Shown: positions 32,700 to 42,689, counted from the first letter of the stretch. The stretch is DNA of 64,000 nucleotides from Prorocentrum cordatum (GCA_963575745.1 CAUYUJ010018649.1:472123-536122); one strand, 5' to 3'. Notes: generated from the sequence alone by a model not told the origin. Program-made: numbers and translations.

Positions 32700-32830
32700 C
32701 TGCGCGCGCCCGAGAGGGCCGAGCCTGCAGCGAAGCCGGCCCAGAACGCCCAACCCAAGATGCTGCGGACCCCGCCTCCCGTCCCGAATAGTACCACCTT
32801 CGCCGAGGTCGGGATCATCTTCCCTCGGCG
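32700..32830 (-). other. Coding-like segment with a hydrophobic stretch (weak exon candidate)
   Basis: The minus strand reads MIPTSAKVVLFGTGGGVRS followed by ILGWAFWAGFAAGSALSG, which could be a single membrane helix. Codons are G/C-ending. No clear splice borders were found. The frame then degenerates into Arg/Gly-rich sequence, so this is weak. The remainder of 32090-32955 shows nothing firm. Confidence 0.25.
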
Positions 32831-32954
32831 GAGGCAAACGTCAACACATCGGTGCTGGTGCCAACCTCTAGGCCTCCTAGGGACGGAACCCTTGTGTTCA
32901 CGACCGATTTGGCCATGACCGCCCATCTCTGAAAGCAGGAAGTCCCCAAGGCCG

Positions 32955-33120
32955 TACACGGCGACAACACAACCGAAAACCGACCGAGTCTACACCGAAA
33001 CCGACGCAGACAGGTCGCAAGCGGCCTAGAAGGGAGTATCGGCGCGACAACGGGGCAGCGGCCGACCGAGCCGAACCGACCGAACGCAGTCGACCGCGAC
33101 GCAGCCTAACCGACCGATTT
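32955..33120. repeat. CCGAC-rich degenerate low-complexity stretch
   Basis: ACCGACCGA, CCGAACCGACCGAACG and CTAACCGACCGA recur. A similar stretch lies at 52790-52920. The region 33120-33745 shows no recognisable gene despite long frames on both strands. Confidence 0.6.
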
Positions 33121-33749
33121 GTACCCTGCCTTCGAAGAAACCCGACACAGACACCACCAGTGAAAGTTTCCTGGGCGATATAAGATCGAAGAGTGGGAAA
33201 GACGGACAAGCCCGAAGGCGGCGAAGCCAGAAGGCATAGGCAGAGGACGGATCGGGGGAGGGGAGGCGACGCAAAGAAGGTGGTTGCTCATAGACCCGAG
33301 AGGGGAGGCATGCGTGACAAAGACAAACCGCAAAGCTGCCCCAAACCCTGGGGGCTACGGAGCCCCCCACCCCTCGGGATCCCATCGGCGACTCCCCTGC
33401 CCTACCCATCGTGGGACCCGAGCCCGATTGTGAGGATGTCCCGAGCGAAGGGGGAGAACAACACCACGAGTGACCCTCCCGCCGGGCAGGCCGATTGGGT
33501 CCCATAGACCCTGTGGGCGGTCCTCCACGCCCCCCACCAGGGGGCGCTACGAAGGGCCCAGCCAGCAGCGACAGGCCCCCCACGTTCGACTTGTCAGACG
33601 CCAGGCTGAAGCTCCGCTGCCCATCGGAAACAGGCACTCCTCAACGCTGCCACGATCCTCCCGATGCGTGAGCAGGCAAATTAGGGGCGCGATTCCGTGG
33701 TCATGTTTTTTTCTGGTTCCGTTCCCTGGTGTTGGTGTCGCTATTCCTT

Positions 33750-33882
33750 CTTACGAGGCCTTCCGAGCCTACTTCTCCGAAGCGACAGACGGCTTCTCGG
33801 GGGGCGCGAGGGCATCTGAGAAGCCCCGCCGCCTTCTGAGAAGGCCTCCTCCTTCCCACTTCACCCCTCGGCGCGCCGCTCA
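33750..33882. repeat. FB-2 foldback, copy 4 (left arm degraded)
   Basis: GAGGCCTTCCGAGCC, CATCTGAGAAGCCCCGCC and CCTTCTGAGAAGGCC match the family, and the right end CCCCTCGGCGCGCCGCT is present. A further 33-bp direct repeat (GAAGTAGGAAGGCG then AAGTAGAT) occurs at 33918 and 33999. Confidence 0.7.
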
Positions 33883-34299
33883 GTGTACACGCCGGTCGGA
33901 AGAAGTAGGTAGAAGCATGAAGTAGGAAGGCGGATAAAGTAGATTGGGTCCAGGTCCTCCCAGAGAATAACAAAACACAGCAAAATCATGCCAATTCTCG
34001 AAGTAGGAAGGCGCTTGAAGTAGATCGGGATCTGGGAATCCAGAAATACCTACTTTCAACGACCAGCGTGCAGTTTTCGGGTCATAACTCGGACCTCTGG
34101 CGGCCGTCCGGAACGGTCGGGGCCCCCCCTGGAACGCTCCCGGCGGGGCGCGGCCGCTGGAGCGCGTGCCAGGGCAGGAACACCGCCGGGGACCGACGGG
34201 CACGCCCGAGCACCTCGAACCTCGAAGCGCCCTTCGCTCGCCGCCTCGAAACCCCCACTCACGGCCCCCCCCGGCCACGCCGGCGAACAATGCAGTCGG

Positions 34300-34451
34300 A
34301 CTCGATTGGAGAGGGCACGCGAGAGGACACGAGACCCTTCCGGGGGCCACACTGCCATGGGAACGCGAGAAGGCATGGGCCGCGAAGCACAGGACACAAG
34401 GGCACTCTTGATGTGGCAGGGTCGACCTACTAATCCGGGCCGACTGTACAG
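34300..34451. repeat. 152-bp dispersed repeat, copy 1
   Basis: ATTGGAGAGGGCACGCGA, GACCCTTCCGGGGGCCACAC, GGCATGGGCCGC and GGGCCGACTGTA occur in the same order at 36220-36371. The boundaries are sharp but no inverted ends or duplication was found. Confidence 0.8.
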
Positions 34452-34560
34452 GGCAGGTTTAATACATATGATATTAAAAAATATAGGAATTTAAGTACAT
34501 GATCAGTTTACGAATAAATGTATGCATGAACTCATCGTTGTTTTTAATACTAAATCCCTG
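34446..34560. repeat. AT-rich dispersed repeat, copy 2
   Basis: TACAGGGCAGGTTTAATACA and ATATAGGAATTTAAGTACAT match 4808-4893. It directly follows the 152-bp repeat. Confidence 0.7.
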
Positions 34561-34699
34561 CATGTCTAATACATGATCCGCACGCGGAGCACGTATCAAA
34601 AACGGCACTGTACCTTCCACTGTGCCGTAGATGTAGAGCGGAGCGCGCGCAGGCCCCTTTCGTCGAGCCAAGCCCTCGCAGGATGGCCATCGTAGGGGG

Positions 34700-34790
34700 C
34701 CACATGCGGACCCTGCCCCTAGCCCCCCCAATTTCTGAGGGGGACAATTTCCCCCTCAGAAATCGTGGGGGGAGGGGTAGGGCTCGCATG
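34700..34790. repeat. Long hairpin (about 38-bp arms)
   Basis: CCCCAATTTCTGAGGGGGA and TCCCCCTCAGAAATCGTGGG form the inner arms; CTGCCCCTAGCCCC and GGGGAGGGGTAGGG extend them. Half of the same unit (CCCCCTCAGAAATCGGGGGG then TAGGGGTAGGGTTCGCAT) occurs at 54415-54458. Confidence 0.85.
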
Positions 34791-34800
34791 TTGCCTCCTA

Positions 34801-34918
34801 GTCGTGCTACCAGGAGGAACGCCCACCACAGAGCGAAAGGGTTCTCCTGGTTGCGGCGGAACTCGGCCAAGAACAGCTTCCCCGATCTCGCCCAGAGGTA
34901 CGGCCTGAAAACCATAGC
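34801..34918 (-). other. Protein-like dispersed segment, copy 1
   Basis: The minus strand reads MVFRPYLWARSGKLFLAE then FRRNQENPFALWWAFLLVAR. A related peptide, SGNPFVAEVRRGQKKPF, is read at 42690-42785 on the same strand. The two share about 55 bp of similar DNA. The function is unknown; a spread exon or a piece of a mobile element is possible. Confidence 0.45.
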
Positions 34919-35036
34919 CCCTCCCGACCCCAAAGTGGTCCGTATTTCGGCGTCTGCACTGTATGGTCCACGATGCTCCTCGATGATCCTCGCCGAGAAT
35001 GTTTTCCCCCTGTGCCATCCGCAGAGCGCCCTGTAG

Positions 35037-35165
35037 CAGAGAGGAGGAGGAGGAGGAGGAGGAGGAGGAGGAGGAGGAGGAGGAGGAGGAGGAGGAGAAG
35101 GGAGAGGAGGAGGAAGAGGAGGAGGAAGAGGGAGAGAGGAGGAGGAGGATGAAGAGGAGGAGGAT
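35037..35165. repeat. (GAG)n purine tract
   Basis: About 130 bp is almost only A and G, in GAG, GGA and GAA triplets. A second purine tract lies at 35725-35800. From 35170 to 35720 no gene was recognised. Confidence 0.95.
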
Positions 35166-35799
35166 TTGTGCTACATCCACGGCCAAGGACCCCACTAAAT
35201 GGGGCAATTTGTTGCGCGGTCGGCTTTGGCCCCCCTTCTCTTGTGACCAGGGTGGAGCCCTCTGCCCAACCTCGACCAAACTTCGCTGCCGTCTGGCGGC
35301 CGATCGCGACACTGCTCTGCGAGCCTACGCATCCGACTTCCAGTCGAGAAAGCGGCTCAGCTCTGACAGACACAGGCAAAGCTCTGGACATCAAAGCCTG
35401 CCACGATGCAGCGGTGACCGAGCTCCCGCAAGTTTGCGGGATCGATTCGGAGCCGGCGGGTGCAAACTCCAGGGGGCCGCTTCTGGTTGCTGCGCGAACC
35501 TCTCAAGCAAGTAGGCCATTGCCAGAAGCGACCAACCCATGTCCACTCGTGTGGTGGAGCAGCTGGCCTGGGAGAGCGAACAGCATTCACATATCTCGCG
35601 ACTCCGTCGAAAGTTGTCGTCGGCCAACCATCTTAAATCTTCGCAGCGAATCTGAAGACGGCCTTTGCCGTCCGTACCGCGTGATTCAAATTAGTACGAT
35701 CAGCTAGTTCCAAGTCAGCGTGCGCGTGCAGGAGGAGGAGGGGATGGAGGGGAGGAGGAGGGGGGGAGGAAGGGGGGAGGGGGAGGAGGGGGGGGGGAA

Positions 35800-36219
35800 T
35801 GCACACATCCGAACGATGCCAAGTTTCTGGGGTCACCTCCCTTCACGCGCGGCGCCCCGCGACACGCGGTGCACGATGTATATTCGCGCCCTCGCGCCCT
35901 CGGGCGGCCCCCTTCTGGAGACGGGCACCCGCTGTGGCACAGGCCGCGAATCGCGAAGCGCGATTCTCTTCGCACCTCCACGGGTGACATACAGCCGAGG
36001 CCGATTGGAGAGGATTTTTTTGATCGCGACCGCGAACGGGCACCCGCGCGGCGTCATGAGGTCAAGCGAAGTGCTAAGCCGTGCAGGTGCAAGGAAGCGG
36101 ACAAAAGAACAGTGCCACTACGCAGAACAGCGCAAGAGTGACGAAAACGGGGCGGAGCGACAGAGAGAGAGAGAGAGAGAGACGGGTGCTGAAGAAGAAC
36201 GGAAGGAAGAAATCTAATA
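35800..36219. other. No recognisable gene
   Basis: CACACATCCGAACGATGCCA at about 35802 resembles the right end of MITE-C and may be a fragment. A (GA)n run of about ten units lies at 36163-36183. Nothing else was seen. Confidence 0.45.
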
Positions 36220-36371
36220 TTATTGGAGAGGGCACGCGAAAGGACACAAGACCCTTCCGCGGGCCACACTGCCATAAGAATGAAGAAGGCATGGGCCGCA
36301 AAACACAGGGCACGAGGGCACGCTTGGTTTAGCAGGGCCGACCTGCCAATCAGGCTCGACTGTAGAGGTTC
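36220..36371. repeat. 152-bp dispersed repeat, copy 2
   Basis: It matches 34300-34451 with scattered substitutions, in the same orientation, 1.92 kb away. From 36372 to 36890 no gene was recognised. Confidence 0.8.
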
Positions 36372-36889
36372 CATACGATTCGGTTCAGATGGGCGACGAG
36401 CAGAGACGATACTTACGCGAGAAGCCACATCGTCCTTGCGCGGTGGCCTACGAGAGCCGCCAACGCGGTCCGCGTGGAAACGGCGGCGCTTGCGGACGAC
36501 CTTACGCGGGCGGGCAGCCCACTCGCCAATGTCCGTGCAAGCGACCACGTTTCTTTAGGGCGTTCCATTGTCCCCAGGGCCTGCCGTGGAACCCTCTTGG
36601 GCGCCTCCGGGGCCAGCTTGGAGGCCCTGCGGGCTAGCCCCAGAAGTCGAGACCGCCAAAACCCCCAGTTCTGTACAGTGGAGGCCAGTCAACAAGAAAC
36701 CTGCCACAAGGAACCCAACCCTGAGACCCAAGGACGCCCATTGGATTTTAGTGCGGGCACGTCACGCTATCAAGAGCAAAACCCTCGAAACCCTCGAAAC
36801 CCAAGACACCCAGGGCACCCTGGAGGCGAGCATGGTGTTTTCTTTGCATGGGCCCCCACTGTATGATTGTGCGGCAGGCTCAGTGCCTC

Positions 36890-37110
36890 GGCATTCAGAG
36901 CGTCCACGATGGCCAATGAGGCCCCTAAGATCGCCCCAAAACTGCCGCCGAGGCCCCCCCCATACGGCCCAAGGGGGCCCCACGAAGGGAACCCAAACTG
37001 ACACCTCAAGGCATTTCCCGACGAAATGCCGCATCCCAGAGGCCCTCAGGAAGCATCCCAAAGGCCGCAAGAGACCCCAAGAGGCGGCCTCGGGTTCACG
37101 ACCCAGGCAC
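36890..37110. repeat. CCAAGA-type degenerate minisatellite
   Basis: CCCCTAAGATCGCCCC, CCCAAGGGGGCCCC and GAGACCCCAAGAGG units occur. It is weaker than the other arrays of this class. Confidence 0.5.
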
Positions 37111-37254
37111 GATGGCGGGGTGGGCGAAGGCCACTGCATATCATCACCTCATGCACTGCCCAGATAAAGAGTCCGACTGTAGCTGGGACATAAAGGCCAC
37201 TGGCACCCACACACGGGTATGCCATGACTTGTTGCCTGGCATTCCGCACACATA

Positions 37255-37425
37255 TGAAGGGGCCCAAGGACACACAAATAAATAGACAGAAATAACAGGA
37301 TTCCCCATAGTTTCCCATATTGTCTGGGTATTTGTCTTCCCCCCCCCAATTCCCATGATTTCTCGTATCTTCTTGGCAATCGTCGATTCCTTGTGTCTCT
37401 GTGTTTTGTGTCTCCTCCTGAACAT
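37255..37425. repeat. Dispersed repeat R-3, copy 2
   Basis: GGGGCCCAAGGACACACAAA starts the unit. AACAGGATTCCCCATAGTTT, CCCATATTGTCTGGG and CCTTGTGTCTCTGTG follow in family order. Confidence 0.85.
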
Positions 37426-37570
37426 AGGGCCGGCCTTATTGTCTTCCCGTGGTATGCCATGCTGAACATGAAATTGCCTGCGCGGACGCAGGCTCCCCGC
37501 CCGCAACATGCCTGCAGCGACAGCCAGGCTCAAATGCAATGCCCCACCTTGATTTGGCGATCACACCTGT

Positions 37571-37725
37571 AACCAGCCTCGAACGTATCCCTATCCCTAA
37601 GATGGGCGAGCTCAAAGCGAGGACAGTCTTATGGATAGGCCATCAGAAAATAAGGGAATCCCTAAGATTGGCATCGTGATGAGGATATGCCCAGCATAGG
37701 GATAGGGATATGTTCCAGGCTGGTA
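37571..37725. mobile_element. MITE-A copy 3 (155 bp)
   Basis: The ends are AACCAGCCTCGAACGTATCC and the complement ending CCAGGCTGGTA. Flanks ACACCTG and ACATCTG differ at one base, a probable decayed duplication. The interior matches copy 1 in the same orientation. Confidence 0.9.
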
Positions 37726-37804
37726 AACATCTGCGTCAGCCCAAAAATTGCAAAAAAAACTCCCCTCGTGACTGGCTCGCGACGCGAGGCTGTCAGGGTC
37801 CTTG

Positions 37805-38000
37805 CCCCCAGAGCCCCCCCTCTCCCCTCCCCTCCCCCTCTCGTCCAGGCTCCTTCCTATCCCCTTCCCTATCCCCTTCCTACCCTCTCCCCTTCTTTCC
37901 TATCCCCTTCCTCTCCCCTTCCCCCTCCCTTCCCATCCTCCGCCCCTCTCTTGCATCCTCACCACCGTTCACCCCCGCCGCCCCACCCCCCCATCCCCCT
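37805..38000. repeat. C/T-rich tract (CCCTTCC type)
   Basis: The plus strand is dominated by CCCCTTCC, CTATCC and CTCCC words. Long frames through it are Pro/Ser/Leu-rich and not genes. Confidence 0.85.
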
Positions 38001-38170
38001 TGCCCTCGCCTCGCGGCTGCGCCGCCACTCCGAGAGCGGGAGGCGGCGGCGGACGAGAAGGCGGGAAGTCTCCCTTCGGGATGGGAGTTCCCACCCACCC
38101 CTCGAGCAGTGCTGCCCGTTGGCGGTTCCTCCTCGTCGCCGTCGTAGGCGCCCACCTCGCGCGGCTTGCG

Positions 38171-38171
38171 T

Positions 38172-38217
<46 letters not shown>

Positions 38218-38228
38218 CATGTTTCTCG

Positions 38229-38259
<31 letters not shown>

Positions 38260-38321
38260 CCTTTCTCTCCCACTATATCATTATCTCCTCCTCTTTCTCT
38301 CATGTTCTATATATATATATA

Positions 38322-38353
<32 letters not shown>

Positions 38354-38379
38354 GCATGTCTCTCTCTCTCTCTCGCTCT

Positions 38380-38413
<34 letters not shown>

Positions 38414-38450
38414 TTTCTCTGTTTCCCCCTCTCACTCCCTCTCGCTAGAA
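38171..38450. repeat. (CT)n/(TA)n compound microsatellite
   Basis: CT runs alternate with three TA blocks near 38205, 38310 and 38330-38353. A second CT tract lies at 38608-38670. Confidence 0.95.
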
Positions 38451-38739
38451 TCACCTACGCATGAATCCCACAAATCACACGCGGCAGGAGGATGCGGAAG
38501 GGGGGGAGAGGGGGAGGGAGAGCGCGAGATACCCGCCCAGCGCCGCCGCCACGCCAACGCGGCCCGCCTAGCCCGCGGCCTGAGCTCCAGGGAGCTATTG
38601 TTTCCCCTCGCTCTCTCTCTCTCTCTCTCTCTCTGCGTTTCTGTCTGTCTCTCTCTCTCTCTCACTCTCTCTGTCCTTCCAGCTGTACTAATGCAATGGG
38701 TACCTATATACATAGAAAACGGACGTGCCTGGAGATCGG

Positions 38740-39165
38740 GCCCGCCGGAGGGGTCCAAGACGGCAACAGAGTGCCCCAAAAGGGCCCCAAGACGGGCTGA
38801 GAGGGCTCTGAGAGGCCAAGAAGCACAAATCGTCCCAGTCCCTCTGGAAAACATACATGTATCGCATCTGCGGCTTTTCGGCCTTCACGGCATGCAAGAC
38901 GGCCCAAGAGGCCCCTAAGACTATCCCAGGACGACCCAAGAGACCCTCAAGAGGGCCCCGAGACGCCCCCATAGGGCCCCAAGACGACCCAAGAAGCGTT
39001 TCAGACGGCCGAAAAGGGCCCTCAGGTGGCCCTCGGAAGGGGTCCAACAGGGGACGCTTGAATTCAGATTTGGAGCCCGCAGCCGCACAAAGGCCCCAAG
39101 GCACCCCGGAGGCCCAAAAGAAGCCCCCAAAGGCTCCCGAGAGGCCCCAAGAGGCCTTCTGACAG
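38740..39165. repeat. CCCCAAGAGG-type minisatellite (longest)
   Basis: More than twenty degenerate units such as CCAAGACGGC, CCCAAGAGACCC and CCCAAGACGACC are seen. The minus frame reads LLGRPGIVLGASWAVL and similar Trp/Gly/Leu peptide. Confidence 0.8.
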
Positions 39166-39299
39166 ACCCCGATACCTCGAAACTCACAAACGACCGCGCG
39201 CCGTAGCCACCCCAACCCGATCATAGACCGAACCGAGGAAGCAATGAGTACAGACATGGTCAGACAAACTAGATGTGTATATATGTCGGCGGTGCCCGG

Positions 39300-39965
39300 T
39301 GCGGAGCGAAACCCCCCCCCCGGTAATCTCTCCTGGGGGGTTTCGAGCTGGCGCCATTCCCGGTGCGAGCCTGCACGAACCCCCCCGGTAAACACGACCT
39401 CCTCTGGTAGGCTGCACGAAACCCCCCGGTAAGGACGCAACCCCTCCGTAAGCGGCGCGCCCCCAGCACGCGCGAAACCCAGCCCCGACGCGCGAATCTT
39501 ACCAGGACGGGCCGGAACACGGCGGCGGCATTGCATCCTAGGGCCGTGCCGGAACACGGCGGCACTATTCTTCTCTACGCGGCCGTGCCGTCGACCCCCC
39601 ACAGCGGCTCTCGGGATTTGCGCCGCAGCCTCTCGTATTGTGACCACGAGCCACAATACGAGAGGCTGCGGCGGAACAAAGGCGAGCAGACGCGAATAGA
39701 GAACACAAGGCGAGCACACGCCACACTTCGACAGGGAGCCACCCTTCCCAACCGCCCCCCTGCCCCCCCCCCAACCCACCCCCCACTCCCACCCCCCCAC
39801 TCCCACAGGGGGGGGGGGGAGCCCAGGTAGACGCAGTGCGGCCTGCACGAAACCCCCCGGTAAAGCGGCAAGGGGGGGGTGTTCTAAGCCGCTGGCGGCA
39901 CCCGGTGCGGGCTGCACGAAACCCCCCGGTAGTGCACGAAACCCCCCAGTAGTGCTGGGGGGGGG
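39300..39965. repeat. Dispersed 19-bp motif GCACGAAACCCCCCGGTAA, about 7 copies
   Basis: Full or near-full copies lie near 39304, 39374, 39413, 39843, 39912 and 39934, with shorter AACCCCTCCGTAA and inverted GGGGGGTTTCG forms between. Spacing is irregular. On the minus strand the motif reads TGGFRA, PGGFVQA or YRGVSC depending on frame. C and G runs of 9-12 are common. Confidence 0.85.
39621..39673. repeat. Perfect 22-bp hairpin with 9-nt loop
   Basis: The left arm 39621-39642 (CGCCGCAGCCTCTCGTATTG plus TG) is the exact reverse complement of 39652-39673. The loop is ACCACGAGC. No T run follows, so it is not a simple terminator. Confidence 0.95.
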
Positions 39966-39989
39966 GGGTCGTGCCACGGCGCACCGCCG

Positions 39990-40080
39990 ACATATATGTG
40001 TATATATGTATATGCATCTAGCTCTATGTATTTATATGTATATATACACGTATAAGCATATATCATGATATACAAATACT
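39990..40080. repeat. AT-rich TATATGTA tract
   Basis: Alternating purine-pyrimidine words (CATATATGTG, TATATATGTATATG, ATATATCATGATATAC) form an AT-rich island. No gene was seen. Confidence 0.8.
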
Positions 40081-40254
40081 GAAGCATGCAAACATGCAGA
40101 CATCTTTATATATGCGCAACGAGGGTAGTTGGGGGGTATGAAGGTCACCGGTGCATATTTTGACAACGGGCCAAGCATTAAGAATCGCCGGCTGTGTCAT
40201 GGGCATTTCAAGGAGGTGGGTCATTGCGGCGTGCGACGCCCAGGAATCAGGAAT

Positions 40255-40440
40255 CAAGGAGGAGCCAAAGGTCGCCATCCCCGCGCTGGGGCCACGGGGA
40301 GGGCGGGTTACCGTGGCGAGCGGCACCCAGGAATCAAAGGTCGCCATCTCGCGCTGAGGCCACGCAGGAGGGCAGGTCCCCGCGGCAAGCGGCACCCAAG
40401 AATCAAAGGTCGCCACCTCCGCGCTTGGGCGAAGACCGGG
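40255..40440. repeat. 69-bp tandem repeat, about 2.6 copies
   Basis: AAAGGTCGCCAT starts at 40267, 40336 and 40405, giving a 69-bp period. The minus strand stays open and reads ATFDSWVPLAAGTCPP and ATFDSWVPLATVTRPP, a 23-residue repeat. It may be coding by chance, because the period is a multiple of three. Confidence 0.85.
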
Positions 40441-40999
40441 CTCCGCGTCGAGCCGCATGGGCGAGGCATCGGCGACGCGGCGCGACCCAGCGACCCCATC
40501 TGGTTACAGACTCGGATCGTATCTGCGAGACTTAGATTTGGACGCCCGAAGTGGTCACGGAACATGTTGGCACGCTGCCTCGCAGCAGACGTTGTACACA
40601 ACCCGCCGCGGCCGCTGCTGGACAGGCGGCCTCCTGTCTCAAACGAACAACGGCCTCGGCGACACCGACAGCGAACTCTGCACATAATGATACAGACTCG
40701 TTGCTGGACGTTGTGCCCATTGTGTGCATACCCACGTCGATCGCCCCAATCTGCATCCTGAGCAAACTGTTGACTGCCTTGGGACCCGGAAAAAGGCCTC
40801 GAAACGAAGAGAAAAAACAGGCAAAAACGTTGGGCACGCTTTTGTTCGAGTTCGGCCTGAGGTCTGGGGACAGCTACCCGCGGGGCAGGCGCGTGCACCT
40901 CGAGCATCTTCATGATCCTGCGGTAGTACTCCCCAATGTATTCCTGAACGACTCCCAGCTTGCACCGGGCAGTACATCCCCCCCTCTCCCCTCATTCTG

Positions 41000-41140
41000 C
41001 CCTCCTCCTGTTCCTGCTCCTCCTCCTCCTCCGCTTCCTCCTCTTCCTACTCCTTTTCTTCCTTTTTCCCTCCTCCTCCTCTTCCTCTTCCTCCTCCTCC
41101 TCCTTTTCCTCCTCCTCCTTCTCATCCTGTTCTTATTACT
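41000..41140. repeat. CTC/TTC polypyrimidine tract
   Basis: TCCTCCTCC and CTTCCTCCTC runs fill the plus strand. The flanks 40440-41000 and 41140-41385 contain no recognisable gene. Confidence 0.9.
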
Positions 41141-41388
41141 AATATTATGATTGTCCTTTCTCGTTTTCGTAATCCGCCGGCCCCCTTGTGGGGCCACCAG
41201 GCTGCGAGGCGCGTGATTCGCAGTTTCCTGTACCAGTTGTAGTTTGTAGTTTCCAGTGTTACAGTTCTGCTTCTTGCTGGTTACTGTAACTAGTTGATTG
41301 ACCGCGCGAGGGGGGGGGAGGCCCAAACGGGATTTTTAGCGTCTCCTGGGCGCGTTGTCTGAATTGCTGGGGGGGCTCGAAATCGACA

Positions 41389-41905
41389 CCCCTCACGCAG
41401 ATCCGCGGGGTCAGGGTCCAAAAACACAGGGATTTGCCACATTTCTGAAATTCGGTGCCACCCCTCACGCAGATCCGCGGGGTCAGGGTCCAAAAACACA
41501 TGGGATTTGCCACATTTCTGAAATTCGGTGCCACCCCTCACGCAGATCCGCGGGGTCAGGGTCCAAAAACACATGGGATTTGCCACATTTCTGAAATTCG
41601 GTGCCACCCCTCACGCAGATCCGCGGGGTCAGGGTCCAAAAACACAGGGGATTTGCCACATTTCTGAAATTCGGTGCCACCCCTCACGCAGATCCGCGGG
41701 GTCAGGGTCCAAAAACACAGGGGATTTGCCACATTTCTGAAATTCGGTGCCACCCCTCACGCAGATCCGCGGCGTCAGGGTCCAAAAACACGGGGATTTG
41801 CCACCTTTCTGACATTCGGCGCCACCCCTTACGCAGATCCGCGGGGTCAGGGTCCAAAAACACAAGGGATTTGGCACATTTCTGAAATTCGGTGCCACCC
41901 TTCAC
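41389..41905. repeat. 73-bp satellite array, 7 copies
   Basis: Units start near 41389, 41460, 41533, 41606, 41679, 41752 and 41823, with a partial eighth unit. Copies differ at only a few positions. The left edge is sharp at GAAATCGACACCCC. Each unit includes CACGCAGATCCGCGGGGTCA and TTTGCCACATTTCTGAAAT. Apparent 65-90 codon frames on both strands are the repeat read through. Confidence 0.97.
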
Positions 41906-41919
41906 GCACATCCATCGCA

Positions 41920-42030
41920 AGGCGTGGAAACCCAAACTGCGAGAACTCCCTCGGCCCTTTAATCGCAAGGTGTGGTAACCAAGCCCGTAAACCATACACG
42001 TCTTACCAATCGCCAGGTGTGGTAACCCCT
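41920..42030. repeat. ATCGCAAGGTGTGG short repeats, 3 copies
   Basis: ATCGCAAGGCGTGGAAACCC, ATCGCAAGGTGTGGTAACC and ATCGCCAGGTGTGGTAACC occur near 41921, 41961 and 42009. They lie between the satellite and its flank and are absent from the left-edge locus. Confidence 0.8.
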
Positions 42031-42081
42031 CTTGTGATCAGTTGGTTTTGCTGATTGCGAATCGGCTTCGCATGAAGTTTC

Positions 42082-42184
42082 GATACTGCTTCACAACAGC
42101 GCCAAGGCCTCATGACTTAGCTCTTCCATGGCCCATTCTCCGAGAGAGGGGGCCGGCGGCAGGGGGCGAAGCCCTTACGGATAT
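42082..42184. repeat. Satellite-linked flank, copy 2
   Basis: It ends GGGGCGAAGCCCTTACGGAT and matches 205-306 throughout. See the matching entry at 205. Confidence 0.85.
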
Positions 42185-42214
42185 TAGTACCAGTATCAAC
42201 ATCATTAGTGTTAT

Positions 42215-42292
42215 TCCTCCTTCTCCTTCTCCTCCGCCTCCTCCTCCTCATCCTCCTCCTCATCATCATCCTCCTCATCATCATCATCATCC

Positions 42293-42378
<86 letters not shown>

Positions 42379-42446
42379 GGCATCATCATCACCCCCACCA
42401 TCAGCATCAGCATCAGCATCAGCATGAGCATGAGCATGAGCATCAG

Positions 42447-42484
<38 letters not shown>

Positions 42485-42485
42485 C
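42215..42485. repeat. (CAT)n/(CTC)n microsatellite
   Basis: CTC-rich sequence passes into about 35 CAT units (42250-42378), then CATCAGCATCAG and GAGCATGAGCAT hexamer blocks, then CAT units again. Frames are His, Met or Ile runs. Confidence 0.95.
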
Positions 42486-42689
42486 TCCTGCCTCCTCCCC
42501 CCTCCGTTCCTGATCCCTCCTCTCCCTCTCCCGCCTCTCCTCCCTCCTCCCTCCCCCTCCTTCCGCACCCGTCCGTCCCTCACAAAGGGGCAGGAGCGAC
42601 TGGGCCGTGGCGCGCAGCGGAGAGGGGCGGGGGGGGAGGAGAGGGAACGGCGGCGGGAACGACATGGAAGCCGACAACCTGCATTCGAA

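Noticed and set aside
39621-39673. Rho-independent terminator
   Set aside because: There is no T run after the stem, and the context is eukaryotic.
41389-41905. CRISPR-like array
   Set aside because: The 73-bp units are contiguous with no unique spacers, in a eukaryotic context.
41290-41995. A family of Cys/Arg-containing short proteins (ICVRGGTEFQKCGKS type)
   Set aside because: They are translations of the 73-bp satellite in both directions.
42117-42677. His-rich or Met-rich frames that look like metal-binding proteins
   Set aside because: They are (CAT)n/(ATG)n microsatellite translation.
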